DNA of 64,000 nt from Streptomyces griseorubiginosus (lineage in GTDB: Bacteria; Actinomycetota; Actinomycetes; Streptomycetales; Streptomycetaceae). Position numbers and translations under genes: made by a program. The stretch lies in the NCBI RefSeq assembly GCF_001514195.1, contig NZ_KQ948741.1, positions 1-64,000 on the forward strand, written 5' to 3'. The notes beneath the pieces are model-generated. The model saw only the letters and a program-made list of their open reading frames with translations, was not told the origin of the DNA and searched no databases. Shown piece by piece: positions 15,686 through 24,181 of this stretch (position 1 is its first letter; every line of letters starts with the position of its first letter).

Positions 15686-17914
15686 GTGGCTGAATTTCTT
15701 TACCGCGTGGGCCGCCTGGCCTTCCGGCGACGCTGGTACGTCGCCCTGGTCTGGGCGGCCGTCCTGGCCGCCGTCGGGCTGGGCGCCCTGAAGGCGCCCG
15801 GCGCGGCCGACGAGGGCTTCTCGATGCCGGGCATCGAGTCCCAGAAGGCGTTCGACCTCATGGACGAGCGCTTCCCGGGCGCCACCGCGGACGGCGCGAC
15901 CGCCCGGGTCGTCTTCGTCGCGCCGAAGGGCGAGAAGGTCACCGCGGCCGACCACCGGAAGGCCGTCGAGAGCGCGGTCGCCGACCTGGCCGACGGCTCG
16001 CAGGTCGCGTCCGCCGTCGACCCCTTCCAGGCGAAGGCGGTGAGCAAGGACGGCACGACGGCGTACGCCACCGTCACCTACAAGGTCGCCTCCAACGACC
16101 TCACCGACGCGAGCAAGTCCCAGCTGGTCAAGGCCCTCGACCAGGCCCGGGACACCGGGCTGACCGTCGAGGCGGGCGGCACCGCCATGGACGACGGCGC
16201 CGGCGCGGGCGGCTCGGCCGAGGTGATCGGCATCGCGATCGCCGCCGTGGTCCTGCTCGTCACCTTCGGCTCCCTCGCCGCCGCCGGACTGCCCCTGCTG
16301 ACCGCCATCCTCGGCGTCGGCGTCAGCATGGCCACGATCCTCACCCTCGCCCACCCTCTCGGCCTGTCCACCACCACGGGCACCCTGGCGATGATGCTGG
16401 GCCTGGCCGTCGGCATCGACTACGCCCTGTTCGTCGTCTCCCGCTACCGCGAGGAACGCGCCAAGGGCAGGGAACCCGGGGAGGCCACGGCCCTCGCGGT
16501 CGGTACGGCGGGCTCCGCGGTCGTCTTCGCCGGGCTCACCGTCGTCATCGCCCTCGCCGGGCTGACCGTCGTCGGCATCCCGATGCTCACCAAGATGGGC
16601 CTGGCCGCGGCGGGCGCGGTCGTCGTGGGCGTCCTCATCGCGCTGACCCTGGTCCCGGCGTTCCTCGGCTTCTGGCCGAACGCGGTACTGCGCCGCAAGG
16701 ACCGCAAGAGGGGCCGTATCGAGGAGGAGGCCAAGGACAACGGCGGCACCCGGTGGGCCAGGTTCGTGCTGCGCCGACCGCTGCCGGTACTGATCCTCGG
16801 CGTGGTCGGTCTCGGTGCCCTCGCCGTGCCGATGACCTCCCTCCAGCTGGGCATGCCCGGCGACGAGGCCAAGTCCACCTCCACCACCGAGCGCCGTGCC
16901 TACGACGCGCTCGCCGAGGGCTTCGGCCCCGGCTTCAACGGTCCGCTGACCGTCGTCGTGGACGCGAAGGGCGACGCCGACGCGAAGGGCGACGCCGACG
17001 CCAAGGCCGCGGTCTCGACGATCTCCCGGAAGATCGGCGCGACCGAGGGCGTCGTGTCGGTGTCCCCGGCCCGCTTCAACAAGGCCGGTGACACCGCCGT
17101 CTTCTCGGTGGTGCCGTCCACCGCGCCCACCAGCGAGAGGACCAAGGACCTCGTCACCACCATCCGCGATGCCCGCCCGGCCCTGGAGTCCGGGACCGGC
17201 GCGACCTTCGAGGTCACCGGCAGCACCGCGATGAACATCGACATCGCCGCGAAGGTGCAGTCGGCGCTCGTGCCGTACCTGATCGTGGTGGTGGGCCTCG
17301 CGATCGTGCTGCTGCTCGTCGTCTTCCGCTCACTGCTGGTCCCGCTGAAGGCGGCCCTCGGCTTCCTGCTCTCCGTCCTGGCCTCCCTCGGCGCGGTCGT
17401 CATGGTCTTCCAGGAGGGCCACGGCGCCTCCCTGCTCGGCGTGGAGACCACCGGCCCGATCATGAGCCTCATGCCGATCTTCCTGGTCGGCATCGTCTTC
17501 GGCCTCGCCATGGACTACGAGGTCTTCCTCGTCTCCCGGATGCGGGAGGCGTACGTCCACGGCGAGACGCCCGCCCAGGCGGTGACCTCCGGATTCCGGC
17601 ACAGCGCCCGGGTGGTCGTGGCCGCCGCGCTGATCATGATTGCGGTGTTCGCCGGGTTCATCGGCGAGAGCGACTCCATGATCAAGATGATCGGGTTCGG
17701 GCTCGCCTCCGCCGTCCTGCTCGACGCGTTCGTGGTCCGGATGGCCATCGTCCCCGCCGTGCTCGCCCTGCTCGGCGACAAGGCCTGGTGGCTGCCGGCG
17801 TGGCTGGACCGGATCCTGCCCCGGGTGGACGTCGAGGGCGAGGCCCTCACCCGGGCCGCCGACACCCCCGACCCCGCCCCCACCCCCGCCGACCAGGAGG
17901 CGGTCCGCGTCTGA
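15686..17914 (+). CDS. MMPL-family RND transporter
   Basis: A 742-residue membrane transporter of the MMPL (mycobacterial membrane protein large) type. It has the duplicated layout of one TM helix, an extracytoplasmic domain and five to six helices, twice over: first helix in RRWYVALVWAAVLAAVGL, a cluster at about 180-340, a mid-protein helix near 375, and a C-terminal cluster from about 540. Conserved GIDYALFVVSRYREE and AMDYEVFLVSRMREA occur in the two halves. The GTG at 15686 is chosen because GGAG lies nine bases upstream; GTG 15671 would overlap that site. MMPL proteins export lipids or hydrophobic metabolites by proton motive force. Residues near 427-440 contain a GDADAK repeat. Confidence 0.9.
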   Translation: MAEFLYRVGRLAFRRRWYVALVWAAVLAAVGLGALKAPGAADEGFSMPGIESQKAFDLMDERFPGATADGATARVVFVAPKGEKVTAADHRKAVESAVADLADGSQVASAVDPFQAKAVSKDGTTAYATVTYKVASNDLTDASKSQLVKALDQARDTGLTVEAGGTAMDDGAGAGGSAEVIGIAIAAVVLLVTFGSLAAAGLPLLTAILGVGVSMATILTLAHPLGLSTTTGTLAMMLGLAVGIDYALFVVSRYREERAKGREPGEATALAVGTAGSAVVFAGLTVVIALAGLTVVGIPMLTKMGLAAAGAVVVGVLIALTLVPAFLGFWPNAVLRRKDRKRGRIEEEAKDNGGTRWARFVLRRPLPVLILGVVGLGALAVPMTSLQLGMPGDEAKSTSTTERRAYDALAEGFGPGFNGPLTVVVDAKGDADAKGDADAKAAVSTISRKIGATEGVVSVSPARFNKAGDTAVFSVVPSTAPTSERTKDLVTTIRDARPALESGTGATFEVTGSTAMNIDIAAKVQSALVPYLIVVVGLAIVLLLVVFRSLLVPLKAALGFLLSVLASLGAVVMVFQEGHGASLLGVETTGPIMSLMPIFLVGIVFGLAMDYEVFLVSRMREAYVHGETPAQAVTSGFRHSARVVVAAALIMIAVFAGFIGESDSMIKMIGFGLASAVLLDAFVVRMAIVPAVLALLGDKAWWLPAWLDRILPRVDVEGEALTRAADTPDPAPTPADQEAVRV
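16961..17005 (+). repeat. 18-bp in-frame minisatellite in the MMPL gene
   Basis: Two perfect copies of gacgcgaagggcgacgcc (16961-16978, 16979-16996) and a partial third. They encode DAKGDA repeats in the second extracytoplasmic loop. Copy number should vary between strains without breaking the frame. Confidence 0.85.
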
Positions 17915-17932
17915 CCCCACCCCCCCCCACCA

Positions 17933-17964
17933 GGGCCGCCCGTGTCGTACGGCACGGGCGGCCC
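17933..17964. terminator. Hairpin between the MMPL and histidine kinase genes
   Basis: A 12-bp perfect stem (17933-17944 with 17953-17964) and an 8-base loop, 18 bp after the MMPL stop. It suggests that the kinase at 18009 has its own promoter or depends on read-through. Confidence 0.75.
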
Positions 17965-18008
17965 GCTTCGCTCACCATGGGACCCGAGCCCACGCACCGG
18001 AGAACACG

Positions 18009-19238
18009 ATGACCACGAGCATGGAACGGCGCTACGCGGACCGCCTGGAGGAACTGTCGGACCGCCACCCCTTCCTCGTCGACCTGGCGCTCGTCTTCAC
18101 ACTGCTGGGCTGCGCGGTCCTCGGCGCCTCGCTGACCCTGCCCGGCGCCACGCCACCCGACGACGACCAGCTGGCCGTGGTGCTCATGGGCGTGTCCTGT
18201 CTGGCCCTGCTCAAGCACCGCACCCACCCGCGCACCGCCGTCGTCGTCAACGCCGTCTGCGCCACGGCCGTGATCGCGCAGGGGTACCTCCTCACCCCGC
18301 TGCTGCTGAGTCCCGTCATGGCGTCGCTGTACTGGCTGGCCACCCTCACCGAGCGCGCCACCGTCCGGGTCTACGGCTTCGCGACCACGGGAGTGCTCAC
18401 GGTCGCCGCGGCCGTCTCCGACTCCATGGATCATGTGTCGCTGCTCCTGCGGACCATCGGCCCGGTCTTCTGGCTGATGTTCCCGCTCGCCGCCGGCACG
18501 ATGACCCGGCTGCGCCGCGCCTACCTGGCGGCCACCCAGGCGCGTGCCGAGCACGCCGAGCGCACCCGGGAGGAGGAGGCACGGCTCCGGGTCACCGAGG
18601 AACGCATGCGGATCGCCCGGGAGTTGCACGACGTGGTGGCCCACCATCTGGCCCTCGCCAACGCCCAGGCCGGCACCGCCGAGCACCTCGCGCTGACCAA
18701 CCCCCCGCAGACCAAGCGGATCCTGCACGACCTCACCGGCACGACCTCCTCCGCACTGCGCGAACTCAAGGCCACGCTGGGCCTGTTGCGGCAGAACGGC
18801 GACGACGCCTCGGCCCCGCTGGAACCGGCCCCCGGCCTCGCCCGGCTGCCCGAACTGGTCTCCTCGTGCGCCTCCGCGGGGATCACGGTCACCGTCACCA
18901 CGGAGGGGGAGCCGCAGCCGCTGTCCCCGGGCGTGGACCTGACCGCGTTCCGGATCGTGCAGGAGGCGCTCACCAACGTCACCAAGCACGCGGCGACGCA
19001 GCGCGCGCACGTCCGGTTCGCCTACGCGGGCAGCCGTCTCCTCATCACGGTCACGGACGAGGGAGCGCGCATCGCGTCCGGCCCCGAGCCCTCGAAGGGG
19101 TTCGGCGTCATCGGGATGCGTGAACGCGCCCAGTCCGTCGGGGGCGAACTGCGGGCGGGGCCGCGGCCGGAGGGCGGCTTCGAGGTGAGCACGGCACTGC
19201 CGTTGCAGCCGGCAGTGCGCGGGGAGGGTGACGGGTGA
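18009..19238 (+). CDS. Orphan sensor histidine kinase (HisKA_3)
   Basis: A NarL-type sensor kinase. Four or five TM helices occupy residues 25-170. The phosphoacceptor box RIARELHDVVAHH has His at 207. N-box VQEALTNVTKHA and a glycine-rich GFGVIGMRERA complete the HATPase domain at about 300-390. The ATG at 18009 has GGAG upstream. Such kinases are normally followed by a LuxR-type regulator, but the next gene is an inositol-monophosphatase-family enzyme and no response regulator lies within 40 kb downstream. The catalytic-domain sequence TDEGARIASGPE lacks the usual DDGxG form of the G1 box (DEGAR instead), so ATP binding may be altered. The 3' end is invaded by a 35-bp minisatellite. Confidence 0.88.
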   Translation: MTTSMERRYADRLEELSDRHPFLVDLALVFTLLGCAVLGASLTLPGATPPDDDQLAVVLMGVSCLALLKHRTHPRTAVVVNAVCATAVIAQGYLLTPLLLSPVMASLYWLATLTERATVRVYGFATTGVLTVAAAVSDSMDHVSLLLRTIGPVFWLMFPLAAGTMTRLRRAYLAATQARAEHAERTREEEARLRVTEERMRIARELHDVVAHHLALANAQAGTAEHLALTNPPQTKRILHDLTGTTSSALRELKATLGLLRQNGDDASAPLEPAPGLARLPELVSSCASAGITVTVTTEGEPQPLSPGVDLTAFRIVQEALTNVTKHAATQRAHVRFAYAGSRLLITVTDEGARIASGPEPSKGFGVIGMRERAQSVGGELRAGPRPEGGFEVSTALPLQPAVRGEGDG

Positions 19239-19319
19239 CGGGCGGGGCGGTGCGCGGTGAGGGCGATGGGTGACGGGCGGGGCGCTGCGCGGGGAGGGCG
19301 ACGGGTGACCGGTAGGGGC
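19215..19319 (+). repeat. 35-bp minisatellite, three copies, across the kinase stop
   Basis: Units at 19215-19249, 19250-19284 and 19285-19319 share gtgcgcgg(g/t)gagggygaygg and then gtgacgggcggggcg, the last copy being more diverged. The first copy contains the kinase stop codon (19236-19238); the others fill the gap to the next gene. Confidence 0.85.
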
Positions 19320-19382
19320 CGGCCATCGGGGATTCACCCGGAGGCCGCCGGGCCCCCGCCCGGTGCCCGTACTGTGACCGGC

Positions 19383-20198
19383 ATGGCTGACACTGTGGCC
19401 GGCATGGCCGACGTGGATCTCGACCGGGCACTGGAGGTCGCGACCGGGCTCGCCGCCTGGGCGTCGGAGGCGATCAGGCGGCCCCGGGACCCAGGTGCCG
19501 AGGTGCGGGAGAAGGACGGCCCCGCAGACATCGTGACCGCGACCGACGAGGCGGTGGAGACCCGGGTCCGCGAGGTGCTCGGGCGGGCCTTCCCCGATCA
19601 CGGGATCGTCGGCGAGGAGTACGACCCGAAGGAGGGCTCGGCCGGCGCTCCCCACTGGGTGGTCGACCCGGTCGACGGCACCACCAACTACGCCCACGGC
19701 CTGGGCTGGTGCTCCTTCTCGCTGGGCCTGGCCGCCGCCGACGGCACCCCGCTGCTCGGGGTGGTCGCGGACCCCTGGCGGGGCGAGACGTTCACCGCGG
19801 TCCGGGGGCGGGGCGCGTACCTGAACGGCACCCGTACGTACGCGGCCGCCCACACCACCCTCACCGGCCACGTCTTCCTCACCGAATGGGCGGCGCACGC
19901 CCACTGGCCCGGCCTGGACACCCTCCTGGCCCGACTCGCCGAACGGCACTGCACGGCACGGGTGATGGGCTCCACGGCACTCTCCCTGGCCCAGGTCGCG
20001 GCGGGCCGGGCGACGGCGGCGGCGATCGGTGCCTTCCACGCGATCGACGGCCTCCCGGCCCTGCTGATCGCCCGCGAGGCGGGAGCGGTGGCGGTTCCCG
20101 AACTCCCGTCCCACAACCAGCCCTTGCTCCTCGTGGCGCCGGGCGCGGCCCAGGAGACGACCGAGCTGTGGCATGCGACGGGGGCGGCCGACGGATGA
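19383..20198 (+). CDS. Inositol monophosphatase family protein
   Basis: A Mg-dependent phosphatase of the IMPase/SuhB/FBPase superfamily, 271 aa. It contains the metal-binding signature DPVDGTTNYAHG near residue 100, an upstream GEEYD, and the second-domain VMGSTALSLAQVAAGR near 200. The last conserved Asp segment (usually WDxAAG) is replaced by GAFHAIDGLPALLIAREAG, which keeps an Asp. The ATG at 19383 is the first giving a family-like N-terminus; in-frame upstream starts lie in the repeat. Substrates could be inositol phosphate, histidinol phosphate or a nucleotide; sequence alone does not decide. Confidence 0.88.
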   Translation: MADTVAGMADVDLDRALEVATGLAAWASEAIRRPRDPGAEVREKDGPADIVTATDEAVETRVREVLGRAFPDHGIVGEEYDPKEGSAGAPHWVVDPVDGTTNYAHGLGWCSFSLGLAAADGTPLLGVVADPWRGETFTAVRGRGAYLNGTRTYAAAHTTLTGHVFLTEWAAHAHWPGLDTLLARLAERHCTARVMGSTALSLAQVAAGRATAAAIGAFHAIDGLPALLIAREAGAVAVPELPSHNQPLLLVAPGAAQETTELWHATGAADG

Positions 20199-20336
20199 CG
20201 GTGACGTGGGCGGGATGACGGCGACCTGGCCGAGATCTGACCAGGAGATGGCCGTCAGGAAGGCATCAACCGGCTGACCGGAGCACATACTTCAGCAAGC
20301 GGGAGGGTCCCGGGGCATTCTGACGGGGAGCGGCTG

Positions 20337-20867
20337 ATGCATGCCGACGGCGCGGGGCTGGGCAAGGTCGAGGTGCGGCTGAAGTGGGACCCCAGTCCCT
20401 ACGGGGAGCCGGCCCGGCACCTCGACATCATCGCCGCGACCTATCCGGCGGCCGATCCTCACGGCCGCCCCGAGTACGTCGTCTACCACGAGAACCGCGC
20501 CCCGGACGGCACCATCAACATGACCCGGCACAGCGAGAACGGCCTCGGCCTCGGCTATGTCGAGGTGCTCCAGCTGGAGTTCGAGCGGATGGTGTCCGCC
20601 TACGGGCGGGTCGTCGTCGGGGTCGCCATCCACCAGGACGGCGGCCCCCGCACCTTCGGCGACCTCACCCACTGCGGGGTGCTCGTCGTCGAGGGCTACC
20701 GCACGCTGCTGGCCGACGACTTCGCGGGCGTCGCCGACGCCACCGCCGCCACGATCGCGGAGTTCACCCGGGACGCGGCGGGCTGCTGGCACTTCGGAGA
20801 ACTGATCCGGGGCTTCGACAGCGACCCGACGGTGTTCATGGCGGAGATGGGCAGCGCACGGCGGTGA
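20337..20867 (+). CDS. TerD-family (tellurium-resistance-like) protein
   Basis: A 176-residue soluble beta-sandwich protein of the TerD group. Diagnostic pieces are KVEVRLKWDPSPYGEPA near residue 10, LDIIAATYP near 32, ENGLGLGYVE near 70 and WHFGELIRGFDS near the end. TerD proteins bind Ca through acidic loops and are linked to stress responses and differentiation in Streptomyces; this is a single-domain, stand-alone member. The ATG at 20337 has GGGGAG six bases upstream. The next gene is convergent, 36 bp away. Confidence 0.78.
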   Translation: MHADGAGLGKVEVRLKWDPSPYGEPARHLDIIAATYPAADPHGRPEYVVYHENRAPDGTINMTRHSENGLGLGYVEVLQLEFERMVSAYGRVVVGVAIHQDGGPRTFGDLTHCGVLVVEGYRTLLADDFAGVADATAATIAEFTRDAAGCWHFGELIRGFDSDPTVFMAEMGSARR

Positions 20868-20903
20868 GGGGACCGGCTCCGCGCCCGCACCGCCGTTCCG
20901 CGC

Positions 20904-22250
20904 TCAGGCAGACGGGTTGACGACGACCTTCGCCGAGTTGTTCCTGACCCGCGGGTCGAAGGCGAAAGCCGGACTGCCGTCGTAGGGGCGGACGGTGACC
21001 CGGCCGGTCGCGTCGGGGACGACCTGGTCGACGCGCAGCCGGAACGGGAAGTCGACCTTCAGGTCGGGGCTGGTCCAGGTCGGCAGGGTGCAGACGTAGT
21101 GGGGGACCGAGGGGTCGCCGGCGGCCGGTGCGGCCGTACGGCAGGTGCGGGGCACCGAGGTCGCGGTGGTGCCCGGCGGGAGGTAGTAGTCGATCGCCGG
21201 GACCGGGTCGCCGGAGGCCACGTCCGCGACCCAGGCCGGACCGCGGTTGACGAAGCGGAACCCGGCGGCGACGGTGTCCCCGGCCGCGCCGCTCACCTCG
21301 GTGCCGTGCACGGCGAAGTCCGCGGTGTTGTCGGCGGTGATGTGCCAGGAGCGGCCGTTGTCGGAGGTGTCGAGGTCGGTGACGTCCCCGGCGGGCTCGA
21401 CCTCGTAGTCGAAGCGCTCGTTCAGTGCGTGGCGGGTGACGGCGAGCCGCAGCGGCGCGGGCAGCTGCACGGTGGCGCCGGGCGCGACCTCGGTGTCGAA
21501 GGAGCAGGTCACGTACGTCATGGACGGGTACTGGCTGCCGGTGTCGTCCGGCCCGCTGTAGGTGCACTCGGGGTAGCGGGTGGCGACGTCCAGGCCGTAG
21601 GTCGCCCACAGCTTCACGCTGAAGCCGTGGGCGACCTCGTTGCCGGTGTTGGTGATGTCGAACGGCACGGTGAGGTCGGTGCCGGGGGCGACGCCGGAGA
21701 CGTCCTGCGGGGCGCTCACGCCGAGGTCGGGGCCGGAGCCGACGGTCACGAAGGTCTCGGTGGAGTACTCCGGGACGGAGAGCGTGCCGTCGGGGCCGCC
21801 GGTGGCGGTCGCGGAGTACTCGACCGTGCCCTGCGCGCCGACGGCGGCGCCGGGGGCGGCCCGCAGCTTCAGCTGCACCTGCGGGGTGTAGCGGACCGGC
21901 ACGTCACCGGTGTCGCACACGGCGACGGTACCGGCGTCGTCCGGCACGCAGTCGGCGGGCCACTGCACCTCGGCGACCCCGGTGAGCCCGGAGACGTCGA
22001 CGGTCAGGCGTCCGTCGGTCACGGTGTAGTCGGAGTTGTAGTGCTGGAGCCCGAGAGCCATGGACCGGTACGGGGCCGTACCCCCGCCCTCGGGGGCGGC
22101 GACGACGGCCTGCTCGTACGGCGCCTGGATCTCCAGCCCGTCGTTCGGATCCGAACCGTCGGCGGACGCGACCCCGCTCCCGAGCGCGGCGACGACCAGC
22201 GCGCCGACCGCTCCCGCACACACCGCACGTCGGACGGAGACAGAACTCAT
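20904..22250 (-). CDS. Secreted protein with CARDB/DUF11-like beta domains
   Basis: A 448-residue exported protein. The signal peptide ends near ASAD at residue 31. The mature part is beta-rich with several domains of the conserved-repeat type found in surface proteins: DLTVPFDITNTGNEVAHGF near 205 and DTVAAGFRFVNRGPAWVADV near 335 are typical of CARDB/DUF11 folds. Four cysteines in pairs (about 125/134 and 373/386) may form disulfides. There is no LPXTG signal, TM anchor or catalytic motif. The ATG at 22250 follows GGGGGA; longer in-frame starts are not supported. It is probably a cell-surface or matrix structural protein. Confidence 0.72.
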   Translation of the reverse strand: MSSVSVRRAVCAGAVGALVVAALGSGVASADGSDPNDGLEIQAPYEQAVVAAPEGGGTAPYRSMALGLQHYNSDYTVTDGRLTVDVSGLTGVAEVQWPADCVPDDAGTVAVCDTGDVPVRYTPQVQLKLRAAPGAAVGAQGTVEYSATATGGPDGTLSVPEYSTETFVTVGSGPDLGVSAPQDVSGVAPGTDLTVPFDITNTGNEVAHGFSVKLWATYGLDVATRYPECTYSGPDDTGSQYPSMTYVTCSFDTEVAPGATVQLPAPLRLAVTRHALNERFDYEVEPAGDVTDLDTSDNGRSWHITADNTADFAVHGTEVSGAAGDTVAAGFRFVNRGPAWVADVASGDPVPAIDYYLPPGTTATSVPRTCRTAAPAAGDPSVPHYVCTLPTWTSPDLKVDFPFRLRVDQVVPDATGRVTVRPYDGSPAFAFDPRVRNNSAKVVVNPSA

Positions 22251-22753
22251 GACATCCCCCAGCTGGGACAGAAGAACCCCGGCACGACGACCGACACCGG
22301 ACGCCGACTGCGACCCCACCCACCCGGCGAAGGTTGCCCCGACCCCACGCCTTCTTACCGACTTCTTGATCAACTCCCCCGGACGCGTCAGCACCGCGTA
22401 CCGGCTTCAGGAGCAGCAGCTCGTCGAGCCCCGGCTGCCGCAGCTCGGAACCCCTCTGACCGGCACCCGCCCCGTCAGCACCGAACTCCGCCCGACGCCC
22501 TCTCCGCCTCGCCCGGCACCCAATCCGCCGGCACGGAACCCCGCTCGGCATCACAGGCCGCCCGCCCCCGACGCGTCAGCGCTGCGTGCGGGCTTCGGGA
22601 GCAGGCTGCCGCATCGGCGCCCCTGCCTTCGGCACCTCCTCCGCCCGCTCCGAACGTCGTGCCCCCTCCGCCCGGCGCCCTCTTCCCCTCGCCCGGCCCT
22701 CAATCCGCCGGCACCGAACCCCGCCCAGCCCCCAGACCCCTCACCCCTACCGC
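22251..22753. repeat. 503-bp gap holding an imperfect ~185-bp tandem duplication
   Basis: No gene is supported here. Two diverged copies are visible: gacgcgtcagc recurs at 22382 and 22570, an adjacent gcttc(a/g)ggagcag shortly after each, and caatccgccggcac recurs at 22521 and 22701 (offsets 180-188 bp). The pyrimidine-rich strand gives long open frames of low-complexity Pro/Arg that do not look like protein. Confidence 0.6.
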
Positions 22754-24181
22754 TCACCGCCGCGTACGAGCTCCCCGTGCCCCCGTCCCGGTCAGCCTCC
22801 CGCTCTCGCTCGTACCGTGTGGCAAAAGGGCCGCTGCCGTGAGGCCGGTGAGGGCCAGGGACGCCAGGGTGATCATCGCGGTGGCGTAGGCGCCCTTGGA
22901 GAGGCCGGCCACCAGGATCGTGCCCGCGATGGCCGTGCCGAAGGACGAGCCGAGGTTGGACACGCTGCGGGACAGGCCCGAGATCTCTCCTTGCCGTTCC
23001 TCGGGGAAGCTCGACTGGACGACGTTGACGGACGGGGTCAGCATCACGCCCAGGCCGAGGCCGATGAGGAGGAGCCCGGGGACGAACGCCCACGCGGTGG
23101 AGAAGCTCCCGGCCAGCACGATCAGCACCACCACACCGGCGATGGAGACGACGAACCCGGCCATGATGAGCGTGCGCTGGGCGTACCGGCGTGCCAGGCG
23201 CTCGGCGGACAACGAGGAGGCCAGCAGGCCCAGCGTGGCCGCCGTGAAGACGACACCCGTCTGGATGGCGTCGTAGCCGCGCACCACCTGGAGGTACGCG
23301 GCGACCGTGAACGACGTGCCCATGAGCACCAGCCACTCGATGTTCTGCGTGACGAGGCCGAGGTTGGACGTGCGGTCGCGGAACAGGCTCAGCGACAGCA
23401 GCGGCTCCCGGCCGGACGCCTCCTTGGCGCGGCAGGAGTGCAGGAACCAGGCCAGGACCAGGGCGCCGAGCACCAGCAGGCCGATCATGAGCCAGACGTT
23501 GTCGTCCGCGGCCAGGATTCCCATGACGACGAGGACGAGGCCGACGGCGGACAGGACCGCCCCGGCGGTGTCGAAGGAACGGGTCGGGTCCGGCGGCAGC
23601 GGGTCCTCGATGCGCCGGCTGAGCAGGACGATCACCGCGATCACGAGGGCCTGGAACACGAAGGCCGCCCGCCAGCTGATCCCGGTGGTGATGAGACCGC
23701 CGATCAGCGGCCCCGCCGCCGCCCCGACCCCGCCCAGCGCCATGACGACCCCGAAGGCACGCGCCCGCGAGGAGACGTCGGGGTGGAGGAGGGTGGTGAG
23801 GATGTACACGGGCGGGATCAGCAGCGCGGTGCCGACGCCCTCCAGGATCGAGTTGCCGAGGACCAGCACGCCGAGCCCCGGCGCGGCCGCGCTCAGCAGC
23901 GCCCCGACCGCGTAGACGACGAGCCCGGTCAGGAAGCAGCGTTTGCGGCCGAAGCGGTCGGTGAGTTTGCCGCCGGGGATCATCAGCGCGGCCATCACCA
24001 GCAGGAAGACCGTGATGACCACCTGCACGCCCTGGACCGTGGTGTCCAGGTCCTCGCTGATGTCGTTGATCATCACGTTCATGTTGGAGCCGGCGAAGCT
24101 GCAGATGAACTGGGCCAGGGCGAGGGCGGCCAGCACACGGCCGGGCCGTGCCGGACGCCCCGTCCCGGCCGTCGCGGTCAC
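22754..24181 (-). CDS. MFS drug exporter, DHA2 (14-TMS) type
   Basis: A 475-residue proton-driven exporter of the major facilitator superfamily. About 14 hydrophobic helices are visible. The motif-A loop GGKLTDRFGRKRC lies near residue 70 and a motif C-like segment GGVGAAAGPLIGG near 145, as in the EmrB/QacA subfamily. The GTG at 24181 is chosen because it overlaps the stop of the GH15 gene (GTGA) and has GGAGGG nine bases upstream. Coupling to a GH15 enzyme is curious for a drug exporter. No dedicated regulator is adjacent. Confidence 0.87.
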   Translation of the reverse strand: MTATAGTGRPARPGRVLAALALAQFICSFAGSNMNVMINDISEDLDTTVQGVQVVITVFLLVMAALMIPGGKLTDRFGRKRCFLTGLVVYAVGALLSAAAPGLGVLVLGNSILEGVGTALLIPPVYILTTLLHPDVSSRARAFGVVMALGGVGAAAGPLIGGLITTGISWRAAFVFQALVIAVIVLLSRRIEDPLPPDPTRSFDTAGAVLSAVGLVLVVMGILAADDNVWLMIGLLVLGALVLAWFLHSCRAKEASGREPLLSLSLFRDRTSNLGLVTQNIEWLVLMGTSFTVAAYLQVVRGYDAIQTGVVFTAATLGLLASSLSAERLARRYAQRTLIMAGFVVSIAGVVVLIVLAGSFSTAWAFVPGLLLIGLGLGVMLTPSVNVVQSSFPEERQGEISGLSRSVSNLGSSFGTAIAGTILVAGLSKGAYATAMITLASLALTGLTAAALLPHGTSESGRLTGTGARGARTRR

